Assembly: GCA_921293015.1 (NCBI GenBank)
Contig: OV121087.1
Coordinates: 41,092,630-41,156,629, forward strand
Direction of reading: 5' to 3'
Source: Phorcus lineatus
Lineage: Eukaryota > Mollusca > Gastropoda > Trochida > Trochidae
Length of the DNA stretch: 64,000 bases
Shown here piece by piece: positions 1 to 11,989 of the stretch; the stretch's first letter is position 1, and every line of letters begins with the position of its first letter. Both the position numbers and the translations under genes were made by a program. The notes beneath the pieces were generated by a model. It was given only the letters and a program-made list of their open reading frames with translations. It was not told where the DNA came from and did no database searches.

Positions 1-1705
1 ATGCTCGGACTGCGGACCAAGATGATTTTATCATCGAAACTCATAATGATAAACGCTTTATTGAATTGGGTGACCTCTATAATGTGGATGAGTTCACTGA
101 GCCTAGAAATTCTCAAGACTGTAAAACAAATAAGTTTGGTTTAGCTTTGTTGAAACTGTGTAAAGAATTTGGCATGCATATTGTAAACGGTAGAAGACCG
201 GGTGATCCACTCGGATGTTTTACTTATATAGGGGTGAGCGGTACCAGTTTGGTTGACTATTTTATAGGTGCTTCAAGCTTTGTAAATCATGTTCATGATT
301 TGCTTGTTTATAATAGGACAGAATCTGATCATTTGCCAATCTTTCATTTTTGCCATTTTTCAATCTAGATGCCACTAAAAACATTGTGCAGTTAGCAACT
401 TCAAGCACACATACTACAAAAATGTACATATGGAATGATGAAGGTAAATATACTTTTATCGAAATTTTTGATTCAAATGAAGCTCAAGCAATTCTGAGTA
501 GTTTTCTTGACCGTGTCAACACAAATGTAAATGAGGCAGCATCTCTTCTTTGTAATCTAATTAAATCAGCTGGCTCTCACTTTGAAAAGAAACCAAACTC
601 TACTTACTTAAATTCTGGTGAAAAAATACAACCGAAATGGTTTGATGAAGAATGTGTAGTTCTTAAGAAGTTGAACTATGCAAAATTATTTGTCTTAAGG
701 AACACTAATTCTAAAAGAAGATTAGAAGCTTATCTTGAAGCTAAAAGAAACTTCAGCAAAAACATGCAGAAATAAACGAACAAAATTTGACAAAGAAACA
801 GCAGAAAAAGCAAATCTTACAACTGGTGATTGTAAATTATTTTGGAGCGCCGTAAAATCTCTCTTGAAGGTTAAAAATCAAATGAATGACATTTCAATGG
901 CAGCTTGGCACACTTACTTCTCAGATTTATTAAATCCTGCCGAGAGACAAACCAATAATTTTGATGAAACTGTGGATAACTTTATTAAAAATCACGATTG
1001 CATTAATTGTGAAGAATGTAATTATTCACACTTGCTATCTGAGGTTATGAAAGAGGATGAGATATCCAAAACTATAGCATCATTAAAACTAAACAAATCC
1101 ACCGGTATTGACGGATTGCCAGCAGAATTTCCTAAACATGCTCCCCAGCACTTACTTCAGTACTTACATTTATTATTCAACTCAATTCTCGACCATGGTA
1201 TATTCCCAGATTCCTGGAATGTCGGGATGATACTTCCTCTATATAAGAAGGGTGACCCCTCTGACCCAAATAACTACAGGGGCATATCAATATTAAATTC
1301 ATTGGGAAAGGTATTCACTTGTATCTTAAAACAAAGACTTCGAGTTTGGTTAGAACTAAATGATTTATTGTCAGAAGCACAAGCTGGATTCAGACACGAT
1401 TATTCTACCACTGATAACATTTTCGTCCTTCAGTCTCTAGCTCAGAAATATTTGAGAAAACCAAAACACCGTTTTTATGCCGCCTTTATAGATTTTAAAA
1501 AAGCATTTGATTCAGTTGTAAGGAATAAGTTACTCTATATTCTATTGCAGAATGGCATTCATGGTAAAATATATAACGTTATTGTAAACATGTATAGAAA
1601 TGTTTGTGCTTGTGTTAAAAAAGGACAAAATATCACTGACATATTTACAACATCTAGCGGAGTACAACAAGGTTGCATGTTGAGTCCCTTGCTGTTCATA
1701 TTTTA
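1..1705 (+). mobile_element. LINE A, 5' part: broken APE endonuclease and reverse transcriptase
   Basis: Non-LTR retrotransposon fragment running in from the left edge. An open frame from base 3 reads as the C-terminal half of an AP-like endonuclease (begins ARTAD, ends near 340 with the SDHLPI motif, the catalytic SDH). The frame breaks near 360 and again near 770. From about 735 a second frame holds the reverse transcriptase: KSTGIDGLP, ILPLYKKGDPSDPNNYRGIS, AQAGFR, AFIDFKKAFDSV and GVQQGCMLSPLLF, i.e. the fingers and first palm motifs, including the first catalytic Asp in FIDFKKAFD. The element is then cut at LLFIF by another transposon and resumes at 3588. It is inactive because of frameshifts. 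The clade is Jockey/CR1-like in general architecture but is not resolved. Confidence 0.9.
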
Positions 1706-1859
1706 AGCTCATCAGGTCTGAAAGACCCGATGGGCTTATGGCATGGCATGGCATCCGGCGTCCGTCCATCCGTCCATCCGTCCGTCCATCCGTCCATCCG
1801 TCCGTCCATCCGTCCATCCGTCCGTCCAATCCGTAAACTTTTCACTTTTTCGACTTCTT

Positions 1860-2560
1860 CTCCAGAACCAATGACTCTAGAGAGCTGAAATTTTATGTGC
1901 ATACTCCTTGGCAAATGGGGATTCTAAATTGTAGATTTCGTGACCCCATGACCCCAAATGGGGTCACAAGGGTCAAAACCTTAAAAATCTATTTTGATCT
2001 TCTTCTCCAGTTCCAAAAGGTCCAGAGAGCTGAAAAGGTGTGTGTAGACTCCTTGGCCAACGGGGATTCTAAATTGTAGGTTTGGTGACCCCATGACCCC
2101 AAATGGGGTCACAGGGGTAAAAACATGAAAAACCTATTTTCATCTTCTTCTCCAGTTCCAAAAGGTCTAGAGAGCTGAAAAGGTGTGTGTAGACTCCTTG
2201 GCCAACGGGGATTCTAAATTGTAGGTTTGGTGACCCCATGACCCCAAATGGGGTCAATGGGGTCAAAACCTAAAAAACCTAATTTCATCTTTTTCCCTAG
2301 TTCCAAAAGGTCTAAAGAGCTGAAAAATTGTGTGAAGACTCCTTGGACACTGGGGATTCTAAATTGTAGGTTTGGTGACCACTTGATCCCATATGGGGTC
2401 ACAGGGGTCAAAACCTTAAAATCCTACTTTCATCTTCTTCTCCAGTTCCAAAAGGTCTTGATAGCTTAATAGTTGTGTGTAGACTCCTTGGACAATGGGG
2501 ATTCTGAATTGTAGGTTCGGTGACCCCTTGACCCCAAATGGGCAATGGGCCTTTTTTAGC
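1860..2560 (+). repeat. 145-bp minisatellite core of copy 1 (5 units)
   Basis: Units recur every 145-146 bp, recognisable by AGACTCCTTGG followed by a variable tract and TTCTAAATTGTAGGTTTGGTG. The variable tract reads gcaaatgggg, gccaacgggg, gccaacgggg, gacactgggg, gacaatgggg in order. Each unit holds the near-palindrome TGACCCCAAATGGGGTCA. Since 145 is not a multiple of 3, the 65-codon open frames in successive units lie in different frames and are not genes. Confidence 0.9.
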
Positions 2561-3094
2561 AAAATATCGTGAAAGGAATCCCTGACGTAACTTGGGATAG
2601 CCCTTGCCGAATCGACCAATTAGATGTCCGAAAACCAAGTCCATTCACCTGAAGCAGGGATTCCCGGACCTGTCACTGAACGAAACAGTTTGGCGTCATT
2701 GCAACTCGATCTGCGCCAGAATTCCTCTCAATTTCATCAGATAAATGTCCATAATGCAAAAATATCAATTCAGATTTTTGATAAAAAAACTTTTCTTCAG
2801 TGATATTTGATAAGATTCCTAAACAATTTTGTTCTTGTAAATTTAACCTGATTGTCAAATGTTAGACAGTTGGGGAAAAGTCAATAACAAAGACACATCA
2901 TCAGTCCCCTCTCTCAGCATGGATGGACACGTCCATTTTCATGTAGGGATCATAGAGTGACAAAATTTACAAACTGAATCATAGGGATTTGTTTTAAGAT
3001 AGATGCATTTATGGAAATCAATCGACTTTTTGTTAGCCCTTCAAACACTGTCTAAAGTCTTGTCACCCCGCACAATAATAGACCATCCCTCAAG

Positions 3095-3165
3095 CTTGGT
3101 GTGAGTGAGTTTGGGTTTAACGTGTCGGCAATCTTTCAGCTATTTCACTAGGTCGACCAAGACTT
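3095..3165 (+). repeat. GTGAGTGAGT-type SINE relic
   Basis: GTGAGTGAGTTTGGGTTTAA followed by a TCAGCTATTT segment resembles the start of a SINE-like family common in molluscan genomes (GTGAGTGAGTGAGTTTAG...ATTCCAGCTAT). It lies inside the extended right arm of element copy 1. A second relic is at 49627-49675. The family assignment is from memory of the consensus. Confidence 0.4.
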
Positions 3166-3587
3166 TGATTGACGTTTCAGTTGCCTAACTCAAGTAAACA
3201 CGTTTGTCACTTGATTTGATTTACTTATATCAGAATTTTCTTATCCAAGAGAGCATAATTTGAAAAAAAATATTATAGTTTTGCTGTAATTGAATTATTA
3301 ATGAACAAAACCTGCTAAGTGCCCTTTAGTCCGTAATTTATGTGGCTATTTACTTTTGTTTATTTTTGCTCTCGGGGTTATTAGATATAAATGCATTTAT
3401 GGTTACACAAAATTGGCCCGACACAAGGACGGAATAAATAATTTTACAGCCCGTCCTCCACCCAAGTTACCCGTCTCGGACGTTGGGACAGGCTATCTTT
3501 CCTACACTGCCCATGACCCAATGGTCTAAACCCAAACACCTATTTCTATCAAAAGTCTGATGAGCTACATAGCCCATGGCTCTATTT

Positions 3588-4950
3588 TTCATAAATCAAC
3601 TGGCTATTGAACTGGAAACTGACTCATCAAGAGGGATGTTTGTTGATGAATATATTGAAGCTATAAAACTGTTATAGTTTCAAACTCCGTAAATGATTTG
3701 CAAAGAAAGAATTATTTTGTAAGAAGTGGGGACTTGTGGTAAATCTAGACAAATCTAATATCATTGTTTTCCGTAACGGCGGAGTACTAAAAGGTGTTGA
3801 GAAATGCTTTTACAGAGGGAAACGAATGATGACAGTAACATATTACAAATACTTAGGAATTGTTTTTCCTCAAGGTTGTGTTGTTCGAAAGCATGTGAAA
3901 CTTTTGCTGCTCAAGCATCGAAAGCTTGTTTCCGATATATCAACTTATGAAATTTTACCCACATCTTACCCTTAAAGTCTTCATTTTAATATCTAATAGT
4001 AAAATAGTACCTATTGCATGTTATGGCAGTGAAATATGGGGGTTCACCTTCCGAGAAAGTATTGAGAAGGTACAAAGTAACTACTTTAAGCGCTATCTGC
4101 GACTCAATAAGAAAACATCTTCTAACGCAGTAATGGGAGAAATGGGGCGTTATCATCTATCCGTAACGTACTTTTGCCGATGTATACGATATTGGTGTCG
4201 TTTAATTCAAATTGATTCCAAAAGATATCCCCATGCCTGCTATAAGATGCAAAAAATACAGGATGAAAATGGTAGTATCAATTGGGTTACTCATGTAAGA
4301 AATCTTCTTTTCCAAACTGGTTATGCGTTTGCTTGGATTTTCCAAGACTGTGGAAATGTACACACTTTTATGTCAAAGTTTAAACAAATTTGTATTGATT
4401 TAGATATACAAGCTTGGTATCAGAAAGTAAATGATTCAACTTTTTTAAAACCATATGCATCGTTTAAGACTGTATTCGAACAAGAGTTATATTTGAGTAT
4501 AGCACTCGATTCTGACCTAATTCAGGCTCTTGCTAGATTTAGATCACAATCTTAAAATACAATTGAAGCGTTATGATGCTAATTAATGTACAATCATCTT
4601 GTTTGAATTGTGATAAGTGAAATTTATATGCTTTGGGTGATAAATTTCATTTTCTCCTTGTATGTCCTTACTTTAAAGATAGTAGAAAACAACTTGTACC
4701 TGATTACTATTCTCAATATCCAACGCAGCAGAAATTTATACAATTGTTTTCATGTAAAACAAAAAGTATTTTAAGATCACTTGCTTTATACTTAAAAAGA
4801 AACATGTATAGATAATTGCTTCGCATACCTGTTTAATGTCTATTTTGTAAATGCAAAATGTCACTACATGGAAATGTACATTGTACACAAAGTTTGTACT
4901 CTGGGCCATGCGGCCTTCAATACAGGAAATAAAGCTCTCTCTCTCTCTAC
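3588..4950 (+). mobile_element. LINE A, 3' part: RT C-terminus and tail
   Basis: Continues LINE A after the insertion: FINQLAIELETDSSRGMF from 3588, then the thumb/C-terminal region in frames 3736-3975, 3926-4555 and 4633-4815. The last carries the GDKFHFLLVCPYF motif typical of the C-terminus of this LINE group. The catalytic (F/Y)ADD block expected around 3670-3674 is missing: KLL runs directly into IVSNSVNDLQRK with a frame break. The 3' end has AATAAA at about 4929 followed by a short CT repeat, taken as the LINE tail. Confidence 0.85.
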
Positions 4951-4984
4951 TAATCTCAACTCCTTCCGATCGAATAATTCTGCT

Positions 4985-5116
4985 CTGGTGACCTCCCCCA
5001 ACCCCAGGCCTTGCCTTTTTAAAGGCTTTTCTTATTGGTACAGATGGCACGTTAATGCTTTATCCCCAAACTGTCATGACGTTGATCTGAGAGACGTCCT
5101 TCCAAGACAATACAAA
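4985..5116 (+). promoter_or_regulatory. Possible promoter/5' UTR upstream of the candidate reductase exon 1
   Basis: GC-richer stretch directly after the LINE tail. It holds an inverted CCAAT box (TTATTGGTAC, about 5032-5041), C-rich blocks and, at its end, AAGATGGCGGC, which matches the YY1 motif often overlapping start codons. There is no TATA box. The interpretation depends on the candidate exon at 5117-5128. Confidence 0.3.
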
Positions 5117-5128
5117 GATGGCGGCCGT
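5117..5128 (+). CDS. CBR1: Candidate first coding exon of the CBR1-like gene
   Basis: ATGGCGGCCGTT followed by the donor GTAAAT would encode MAAV and join in phase 0 to the exon at 19902 (VTGSNKGIG), giving MAAVVTGSNKGIG. That matches how SDR carbonyl reductases begin. The paralogue at 40004 has the same design: a tiny phase-0 first exon ending just before VTG. The implied 14.8-kb intron is full of transposons. No better ATG-plus-donor was found by eye between here and 19.9 kb, but a 12-nt exon is weak evidence. Confidence 0.35.
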
Positions 5129-7515
5129 TGTAAATGTAAATTCACAAAGAATTTGGGTCAACGATTGGGTTGTAGTTTTTTACAAAATAAAAAGTCCAAA
5201 ATGCTAAACCGACAAATAAAACAATAATATCATTAACATTACTTACATGAATGTCCTCAATGTCACAAATTGATGAGAATCCGTAGGAATTGAGGGTGGA
5301 ATTCCCTCTCTCCGTGTAGGCCACCGCCCAAGGACATTACCCGTTTATCTATTTTTAAATCCAACGCATTAAACAAAAGTCTTTGTTGAGGAGTATAGAG
5401 CTGTGTGTTACCGCATAGTTATTCATACATATATAATTCCTGAGGCGAGATGAATTCGTGGATAAGAATCAATGGATCTTTACATCTATTTGTCTGATGT
5501 AGAAAACGTTGACATAATCCTTTTGCTGGATATTTTCTGGTAATGTCATTTTAGCAGCATCAAATATTGTGTATATTTTATTGTAGTTTTTAAGTTAAAT
5601 GTGACTGAATACAATATTCAGTCAAGCAAATCTTTTAACCTAGTTCTTCACACTTAGCTTACCTAACAATCTCACTTCAGCTTTTGCATGATCATATTGC
5701 ATTTACTTAAAGGCCGGGATCCAAACCTCCAAAAAACCCATGGGTTTCTTATCTTTGTCATCTTTACTCTGATTGGTTGATTCCATAAACAGAAGATATA
5801 ATCAGTGTTTGAGTAACAGGGCAGAAACGGTTTTTTTTGGTGCCTGGGAGAGCTCAGCAGGGACAAATGTAACAAAACTTTACTACAACTTGTGGCTGGT
5901 AGTAGACTATTCAGATTCAGTGCATAATAATCAGGAAAGAAAATATAAGTTATCAAACATGAAGTTTGATTTTGTATGATAAGCTGATGTCATCATCAGT
6001 ATATCAAGTTTTATATATTTAATGAGATAACTAACACTAATTTAATGAGATCTTTAATTAAAGAATTAACTATAGGCCTAACAAGGAACTGTACTTAGGT
6101 TATTTTGTTAAAAAAATTCAAAACAATCATAGTCTTTTAACAATGTTTGGATGTATTTGAAGTGAATATTTCACTATTGTTGACAAAAGTTATACAAAAT
6201 TATCTTCATTCATTTCCTGTCACAATAATCTTTTCATAACCTTACTCATTAGTCTCTATAGCTTATTCCCACAACCATAGCTAAACATTTGGGAGACATA
6301 TGGGATGGGGGAGGTTTTTATTTCCCAGTCAGTCTGGGAAGGCAGTGAAATCTGACACTGTGAATGAAACTTTTCCTCCACTAGCAGACTTGTTTGGTAT
6401 GGTAATGATAAGAATCTAGTCACGTGACAGTTACTGAGTTAATTCAAATTTGGAAACAATAATGAAGTTAATGCAGTCAAAGTACTATTTAAGTTTTTGA
6501 ATCAAACATGTTAAGGAATTCCCCTTCTTTGAAGTGTCAAGGATATATTGTGTAAATATGATAACTTTCCGTTAAGACGATTTTGATTTATTCCACTTTG
6601 AACATAGGTATCCAAAATTTTTCCCTTCAAGGTGTAGTTTTTTCAGGTCAACTTTGCCACGACAACACCGTATTTAGTGGCGGATGCCGGCCTTTAATCA
6701 CCAGTGCACTATCAAACAATAGCCTGCCCCAAGCGCGACCCTTCTCTTTTCTCTTGTTTCTTGCTTTTCAGCTTCTGTCTTGTAGATTTAGTGTTTAGGT
6801 ATAGTTTTAGAATTTACTCCTTAGATTTCTGTCAGGAGGTGCAGAGACTTTGTCTGTTGCATTTGTGTTTTCACTTATCGGATCTTTTGTGTTATTCATT
6901 TGGAACTATTGGATTTGACTCTTATTAGCAAGGTTAGTTTTGGTTTATACTGTATATTACATAAATGTGTATTTCTATAATTGTAGGAATATTATGTTCA
7001 GTTGTTTGGCATTTCATATCATGTATGTTTGGCTTGTATTGGTTTTTATGGTTATGTTCTTCAGAACACATAGTACAACGTGTTCAATGGTATTTTAGTA
7101 TTTGTGATTATGGACACATAGTACAATGTGTCTTGTTGTATTATATAAAGTTTATTAACACATGCACACATTGCATGTGTTATATAATCATAATTATAGC
7201 TAACTTAAACATTAACTTAAACAATGTAAAACTAAACTCTCTCTAAAGTTAGGTTAAACATGTGTGTTGTAGTGGAAGGTAAGAATGTGAAACTTAAAAG
7301 TCATGTGTGGTTGGTTGAATGTATGTGTATTTTAAAAGCAATGTGTGTTTGGTTGAATGTATGTGTATTTCAAATGCAATGTGTTTTATGATGTATGATT
7401 TTATAGATGAATGAATGAAACAGGGTTTTAATGATGTAGTTTTTATAAGTCTTTTAATAATCTGCATTATATATTTTCGCCAGTGTTGTAAATACGTATT
7501 TTTTAATGCAGATGT

Positions 7516-7559
<44 letters not shown>

Positions 7560-10177
7560 CTGATGTAACGTGAAGTCTGGTTTTTGAAACCCAAGTCCAC
7601 ACACTTGGTGGGTTTTTCGTTAATATCTTTAATATCATCACTCATATTATCTTTTATTGTATATATATTATCTATGCATGTGGAATAGATTTCATGTGTA
7701 ATAATTTAACGCCATGCTAGCTATTAATATGAAGATTACGACACGTGTATTATATATGTGTGCAATTGTTCATTTCTCAAAGGTAATCATGCTTAAATAT
7801 AAGTACATATCTATTATATATTATACATTATGCATGTATTGGCGCACAGCCGATTGTGATATGTAATTCTAAAATATTGTCATTATTGTTTCAGGGTTTA
7901 TTCATTACACTCATAGTTTTTTAATAAACTATTTGCTGGCCATACTCGAACAACAACCATCGTCTGTATTTTGTTACACGTTACGCACTCGACTCGGTTT
8001 CATTATGACAGCTCGTTATATTAGATGTTATTTTGTTAATAATATGATATTATTTATATAAATATATTTAACCTTGAAATAAAGAATCAGTATTTTATAG
8101 TTAAGGAACTTGATATGTTTGCCTGTACTTGGAATTTCGTCATGAAAAACACCAATCACGAGAAAAAAGCAATTCACTTGAAACTCACTGACTTGGGAGA
8201 ATAATAAAGATATATTTTGCTAAATGCTGTTGTTCTTTGTAGCTTAAGAGCAGGAGAGTTGGGTCAAAGATATCGTTAAAGTGACAAAGAGTGTTTCATG
8301 AATTTTGAATGTGGCTTAAATTGAGCCAAAATTTCATTTGACCTGATTAAATTTAAAACTGCCAATCCAATGTTGCATCGTTATCTCTTAAGTGTTAAAA
8401 TTAAGGCATTTTTTGTTTTCGACTGTAAATTAAAAACGTCATATAGATATAAGGAAGTCGAAATTTACATGTATTTTAGTAACATGATCCAGTAAGCAAA
8501 ACCAACCTTTATTTCTCGTTGGGTCTGCTGTAAATATGTTTCCAAAATAACGTATGAGACATTTGCGCACGCCGGTTATCGATTATAAATCTTGACTTTT
8601 CCCTGTTTATGTATTTACTATGCTAACTGATAAGCATTGACATGTTAACTTTTAGGAACGACCAATTCTTCTCGATAAATTAACACCCTTTATGGCCACA
8701 ACAACATAATCTTTGACCCTTTAAAATAACACTAAAATGTGTGATAGAAAATTAATGTAAACAGATTTTACGTTATGGGATATTGAAACAAACATTTATA
8801 TGCCCTACACTTTAGGCATATATAGTTATCCAAATGTTCCACATGCCAAAATTGTAAAACAGTGTGTAAGGTGGCCTAATCCGATTAAATGATGTATAAA
8901 GTATATACATATACATTCAGAAAATGATAAGATGTCTATATTTAGGAGAAACGCAGTTGATCATCATCGTCTTGGGCGTTGGTAGTTTCATCTTCAGTCA
9001 GGCTTATAGATGAATAGTATTCAGTTCAACTGAGGTTTGAGAGCATAACGACCTAGGTCCGTGTTTGCAAGTTTTCAGAGGAGACGAAAAATTAGGCCAG
9101 TGTTGTGTGTTTTTGCATGACTAAAATTTTATATCGGTATATGTTATTGTTCTGTGACAAAATAATGTCTCAACTTGAAATTTCGCAAATATGTAGATCT
9201 TAAAGAGCTGTTTGTCGCTGTGTGATTACGTCAAACGCGAAAGTCAGATAAGAAACGTTTTGCCCATAACGAATGTCTTAATCGTCACAATGTATACTGA
9301 CAAACCCAGTTGATATTTGCAACATATTCATGCAGCCACTGTATTGTGTGCAATGAGACGGTTACTGATGGGTCAGCAACTAAACGCTTTCTGTCAAAAA
9401 GAACGACAATTTTATTCCAAAACTATGTTACACAGTAGATTTCGCTTGTGGGAGAGCAAGCGATGTATCCAAAGAGATATCGTTTTGACAGTAGATTTTA
9501 AACAATGCCCCGTTACCGTCCATTACATATGGCATCACAAATGTTTTACATCATCAAGTTATGACATTATGTACAATGATATGGCGTGGTAACAGACGAC
9601 GTCACAATGATATGTCATTAGGCCTATATCGTATCATATCACTCATCTCATGTTCGAATGTGACCAATTTTTTTTGGCATCAAAGTCATACAAGGTAGAT
9701 GTTATCAATGGTACATACTAATTACGCTGTGAATATAATACGTACCACTCTACATAACTCTTCTACATGTATATCATCATCGTTTCAATCGTTCTCTACC
9801 GACAAGGTATATCAAATTAAATCCAACACTAAAAATCCTGTCTTAACCTGCCTTCATACCATTCGGCAACAAGAACTATATGACAAATTTCAGCCGACAG
9901 TAACTGTTAACGTATGAAAAGCTTGCTTGTTGGGACCGAGGCATTTGTCCTATATCAGTTAATATCATACAATCATACACTTGTGATGCGGTCAACACCT
10001 GTAACATCTTTATGATATTCATATTTGGTTCGTTTGTTAATGACGGCGGGCCAGTGAAATCTTCATCTCGTCACGGCGGAAACGATAAGATTTCCAACTC
10101 TTCCCTCTCCTAGAGTCTATGTCGATACGTTTTCACCTGCCGAGGGGAGATTGACCATTGACGTCATTATAAAAAAT
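5129..10177. other. No recognisable gene; AT-rich, possible intron
   Basis: Apart from the GAT microsatellite I see only short unrelated open frames without domain signatures, splice logic or homology to known families. Confidence 0.5.
7511..7565. repeat. GAT trinucleotide microsatellite
   Basis: About 17 near-perfect GAT/TGA triplets. They produce the serine- and isoleucine-rich open frames on the other strand, which are not genes. Confidence 0.95.
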
Positions 10178-11925
10178 AGAGCCATGGGCTCTGTAGCTCA
10201 TCAGACTTTTGATAGAAATAGGTGTTTGGGTTTAGACCATGGGGTCATGGGCAGTGTAGGAAAGATAGCCTGTCCCAACGTCCGAGACGGGTAACTTTGG
10301 TTGAGGACGGGCTGTAAAATTATTTAGTCCGTCCTTGTGTCGGGCCAATTTTGTCTAGGAAAGAAAACAACAATGTATTTCTTAAAAGTTATTCACAATC
10401 AAATAAAAAAGGCCCATTGCCCATTTGGGGTCAAGGGGTCACCGAACCTACAATTCAGAATCCCCATTGTCCAAGGAGTCTACACACAACTATTAAGCTA
10501 TCAAGACCTTTTGGAACTGGAGAAGATGAAAGTAAGATTTTAAGGTTTTGACCCCTGTGACCCCATTTGGGGTCAAGTGGTCACCAAACCTACAATTTAG
10601 AATCCCCAGTGTCCAAGGAGTCTTCACACAATTTTTCAGCTCTCTAGACCTTTTGGAACTAGGGAAAAAGATGAAATTAGATTTTTTAGGTTTTGACCCC
10701 TGTGACCCCATTTGGGGTCATGGAGTCACCAAACCTACAATTTAGAATCCCCGTTGGCCAAGGAGTCTACACACACCTTTTCAGCTATCTGGACCTTTTG
10801 GAACTAGGGAAAAAGATGAAATTAGGTTTTGACCCCTGTGACCCCATTTGGGGTCATGGGGTCACCAAACCTACAATTTAGAATCCCCGTTGGCCAAGGA
10901 GTCTACACACACCTTTTCAGCTCTCTAGACCTTTTGGAACTGGACAAGAAGATGAAAATAGGTTTTTCAGGTTTTGACCCTTGTGACCCCATTTGGGGTC
11001 ATGGGGTCACCAAACCTACAATTTAGAATCTCCAGTGCCAAAGGAGTCTACACACAACTTTTCAGCTCTCTGGACCTTTTGGAACTGGAGAAGAAAATGA
11101 AAATAGGTTTTTCAGGTTTTGACCCCTGTGACCCCATTTGGGGTCATGGGGTCCACAAACCTACAATTTAGAATCCCCGTTGGCCAAGGAGTCTACACAC
11201 ACCTTTTCAGCTCTCTAGACCTTTTGGAACTAGGGAAAAAGATGAAATTAGGTTTTTTTAGGTTTTGACCCCTGTGACCCCATTTGGGGTCATGGGATCA
11301 CCAAACCTACAATTTAGAATCCCCGTTGGCCAAGGAGTCTACACACACCTTTTCAGCTCTCTAGACCTTTTGGAACTGGACAAGAAGATGAAAATAGGTT
11401 TTTCAGGTTTTGACCCCTGTGACCCCATTTGGGGTCATGGGGTCACCAAACCTACAATTTAGAATCTCCAGTGCCCAAGGAGTCTACACACAAGTATTCA
11501 GCTCTCTGGACCTTTTGGAACTGGAGAAGAAGATGAAAATAGGTTTTTCATGTTTTGACCCCTCTGACCTCATTTGGGGTCATGGGGTCACAAAATCTAC
11601 AATTTAGAATCCCCATTGGCCAAGAATTCTACACAGAACTTTTCAGCTCTCTGGACCTTTTGGAACTAGAGAAGAAGATGAAAATAGGTTTTTCAGGTTT
11701 TGACCCCTGTGACCCCATTTGGGGTCATGGGGTCACCAAACCTACAATTTAGAATCCCCATTTGCCAAGGAGTATGCACATAAAATTTCAGCTCTCTAGA
11801 GTCATTGGTTCTGGAGAAGAAGTCGAAAAAGTGAAAAGTTTACGGATGGACGGATGGACGGGCGGACGGACGCCGGACGCCATGCCATGCCATAAGCCCA
11901 TCGGGTCTTTCAGACCTGATGAGCT
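10178..11925 (-). mobile_element. Minisatellite-core element, copy 2 (inverted)
   Basis: Reverse-oriented copy: the hairpin end AGAGCCATGGGCTCT at 10178, the subterminal AGCTCATCAG just inside, ten 145-bp units at about 10420-11820, the tetranucleotide tract at about 11845-11872, and the start motif rc(AGCTCATCAGGTCTGAAAG) ending at 11925. It is flanked by A runs (T-tract on the element strand). Unit order on the element strand, from its start: gcaaatgggg edge unit, a gccaatgggg variant, then cactggag and gccaacgggg units mixed, then gacactgggg and gacaatgggg. Confidence 0.85.
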
Positions 11926-11989
11926 AAAAATGGCATGATGCCATGATACAACTGTTTGACGCCTTCAGGTTTATTTTCAGTAACTCAGG

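Larger units (their letters stand above)
1706..3583 (+). mobile_element. Minisatellite-core element, copy 1
   Basis: Non-autonomous element starting AGCTCATCAGGTCTGAAAG and ending in a hairpin related to AGAGCC-CAT-GGCTCT. The start motif AGCTCATCAG recurs inverted as CTGATGAGCT 15-17 bp before the end. Next to the 5' end is a GTCC/ATCC tetranucleotide tract (about 1758-1828), then five 145-bp repeat units, then a right arm. This copy has the longest right arm of the four (about 2556-3583). It is inserted in LINE A at a T-tract: the LINE frame (LLFIF/FINQLAIE) is restored if one run of four T is counted once. The structure resembles bivalve 'pearl' elements and Helentron-type non-autonomous elements (family knowledge); the assignment is inference. 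No transposase is encoded. Confidence 0.8.

Noticed and set aside
7294-7645. Serine-rich and isoleucine-rich minus-strand frames
   Set aside because: They are translations of the GAT microsatellite.
10548-11752. Series of 65-residue open frames (MTPVTPFGVMGSPNLQFRIP...), also at 2069-2411, 20997-21339 and 23841-26793
   Set aside because: They repeat every 145 bp, which is not a multiple of 3, so neighbours are in different frames and overlap. They are by-products of the minisatellite, not a peptide gene family.
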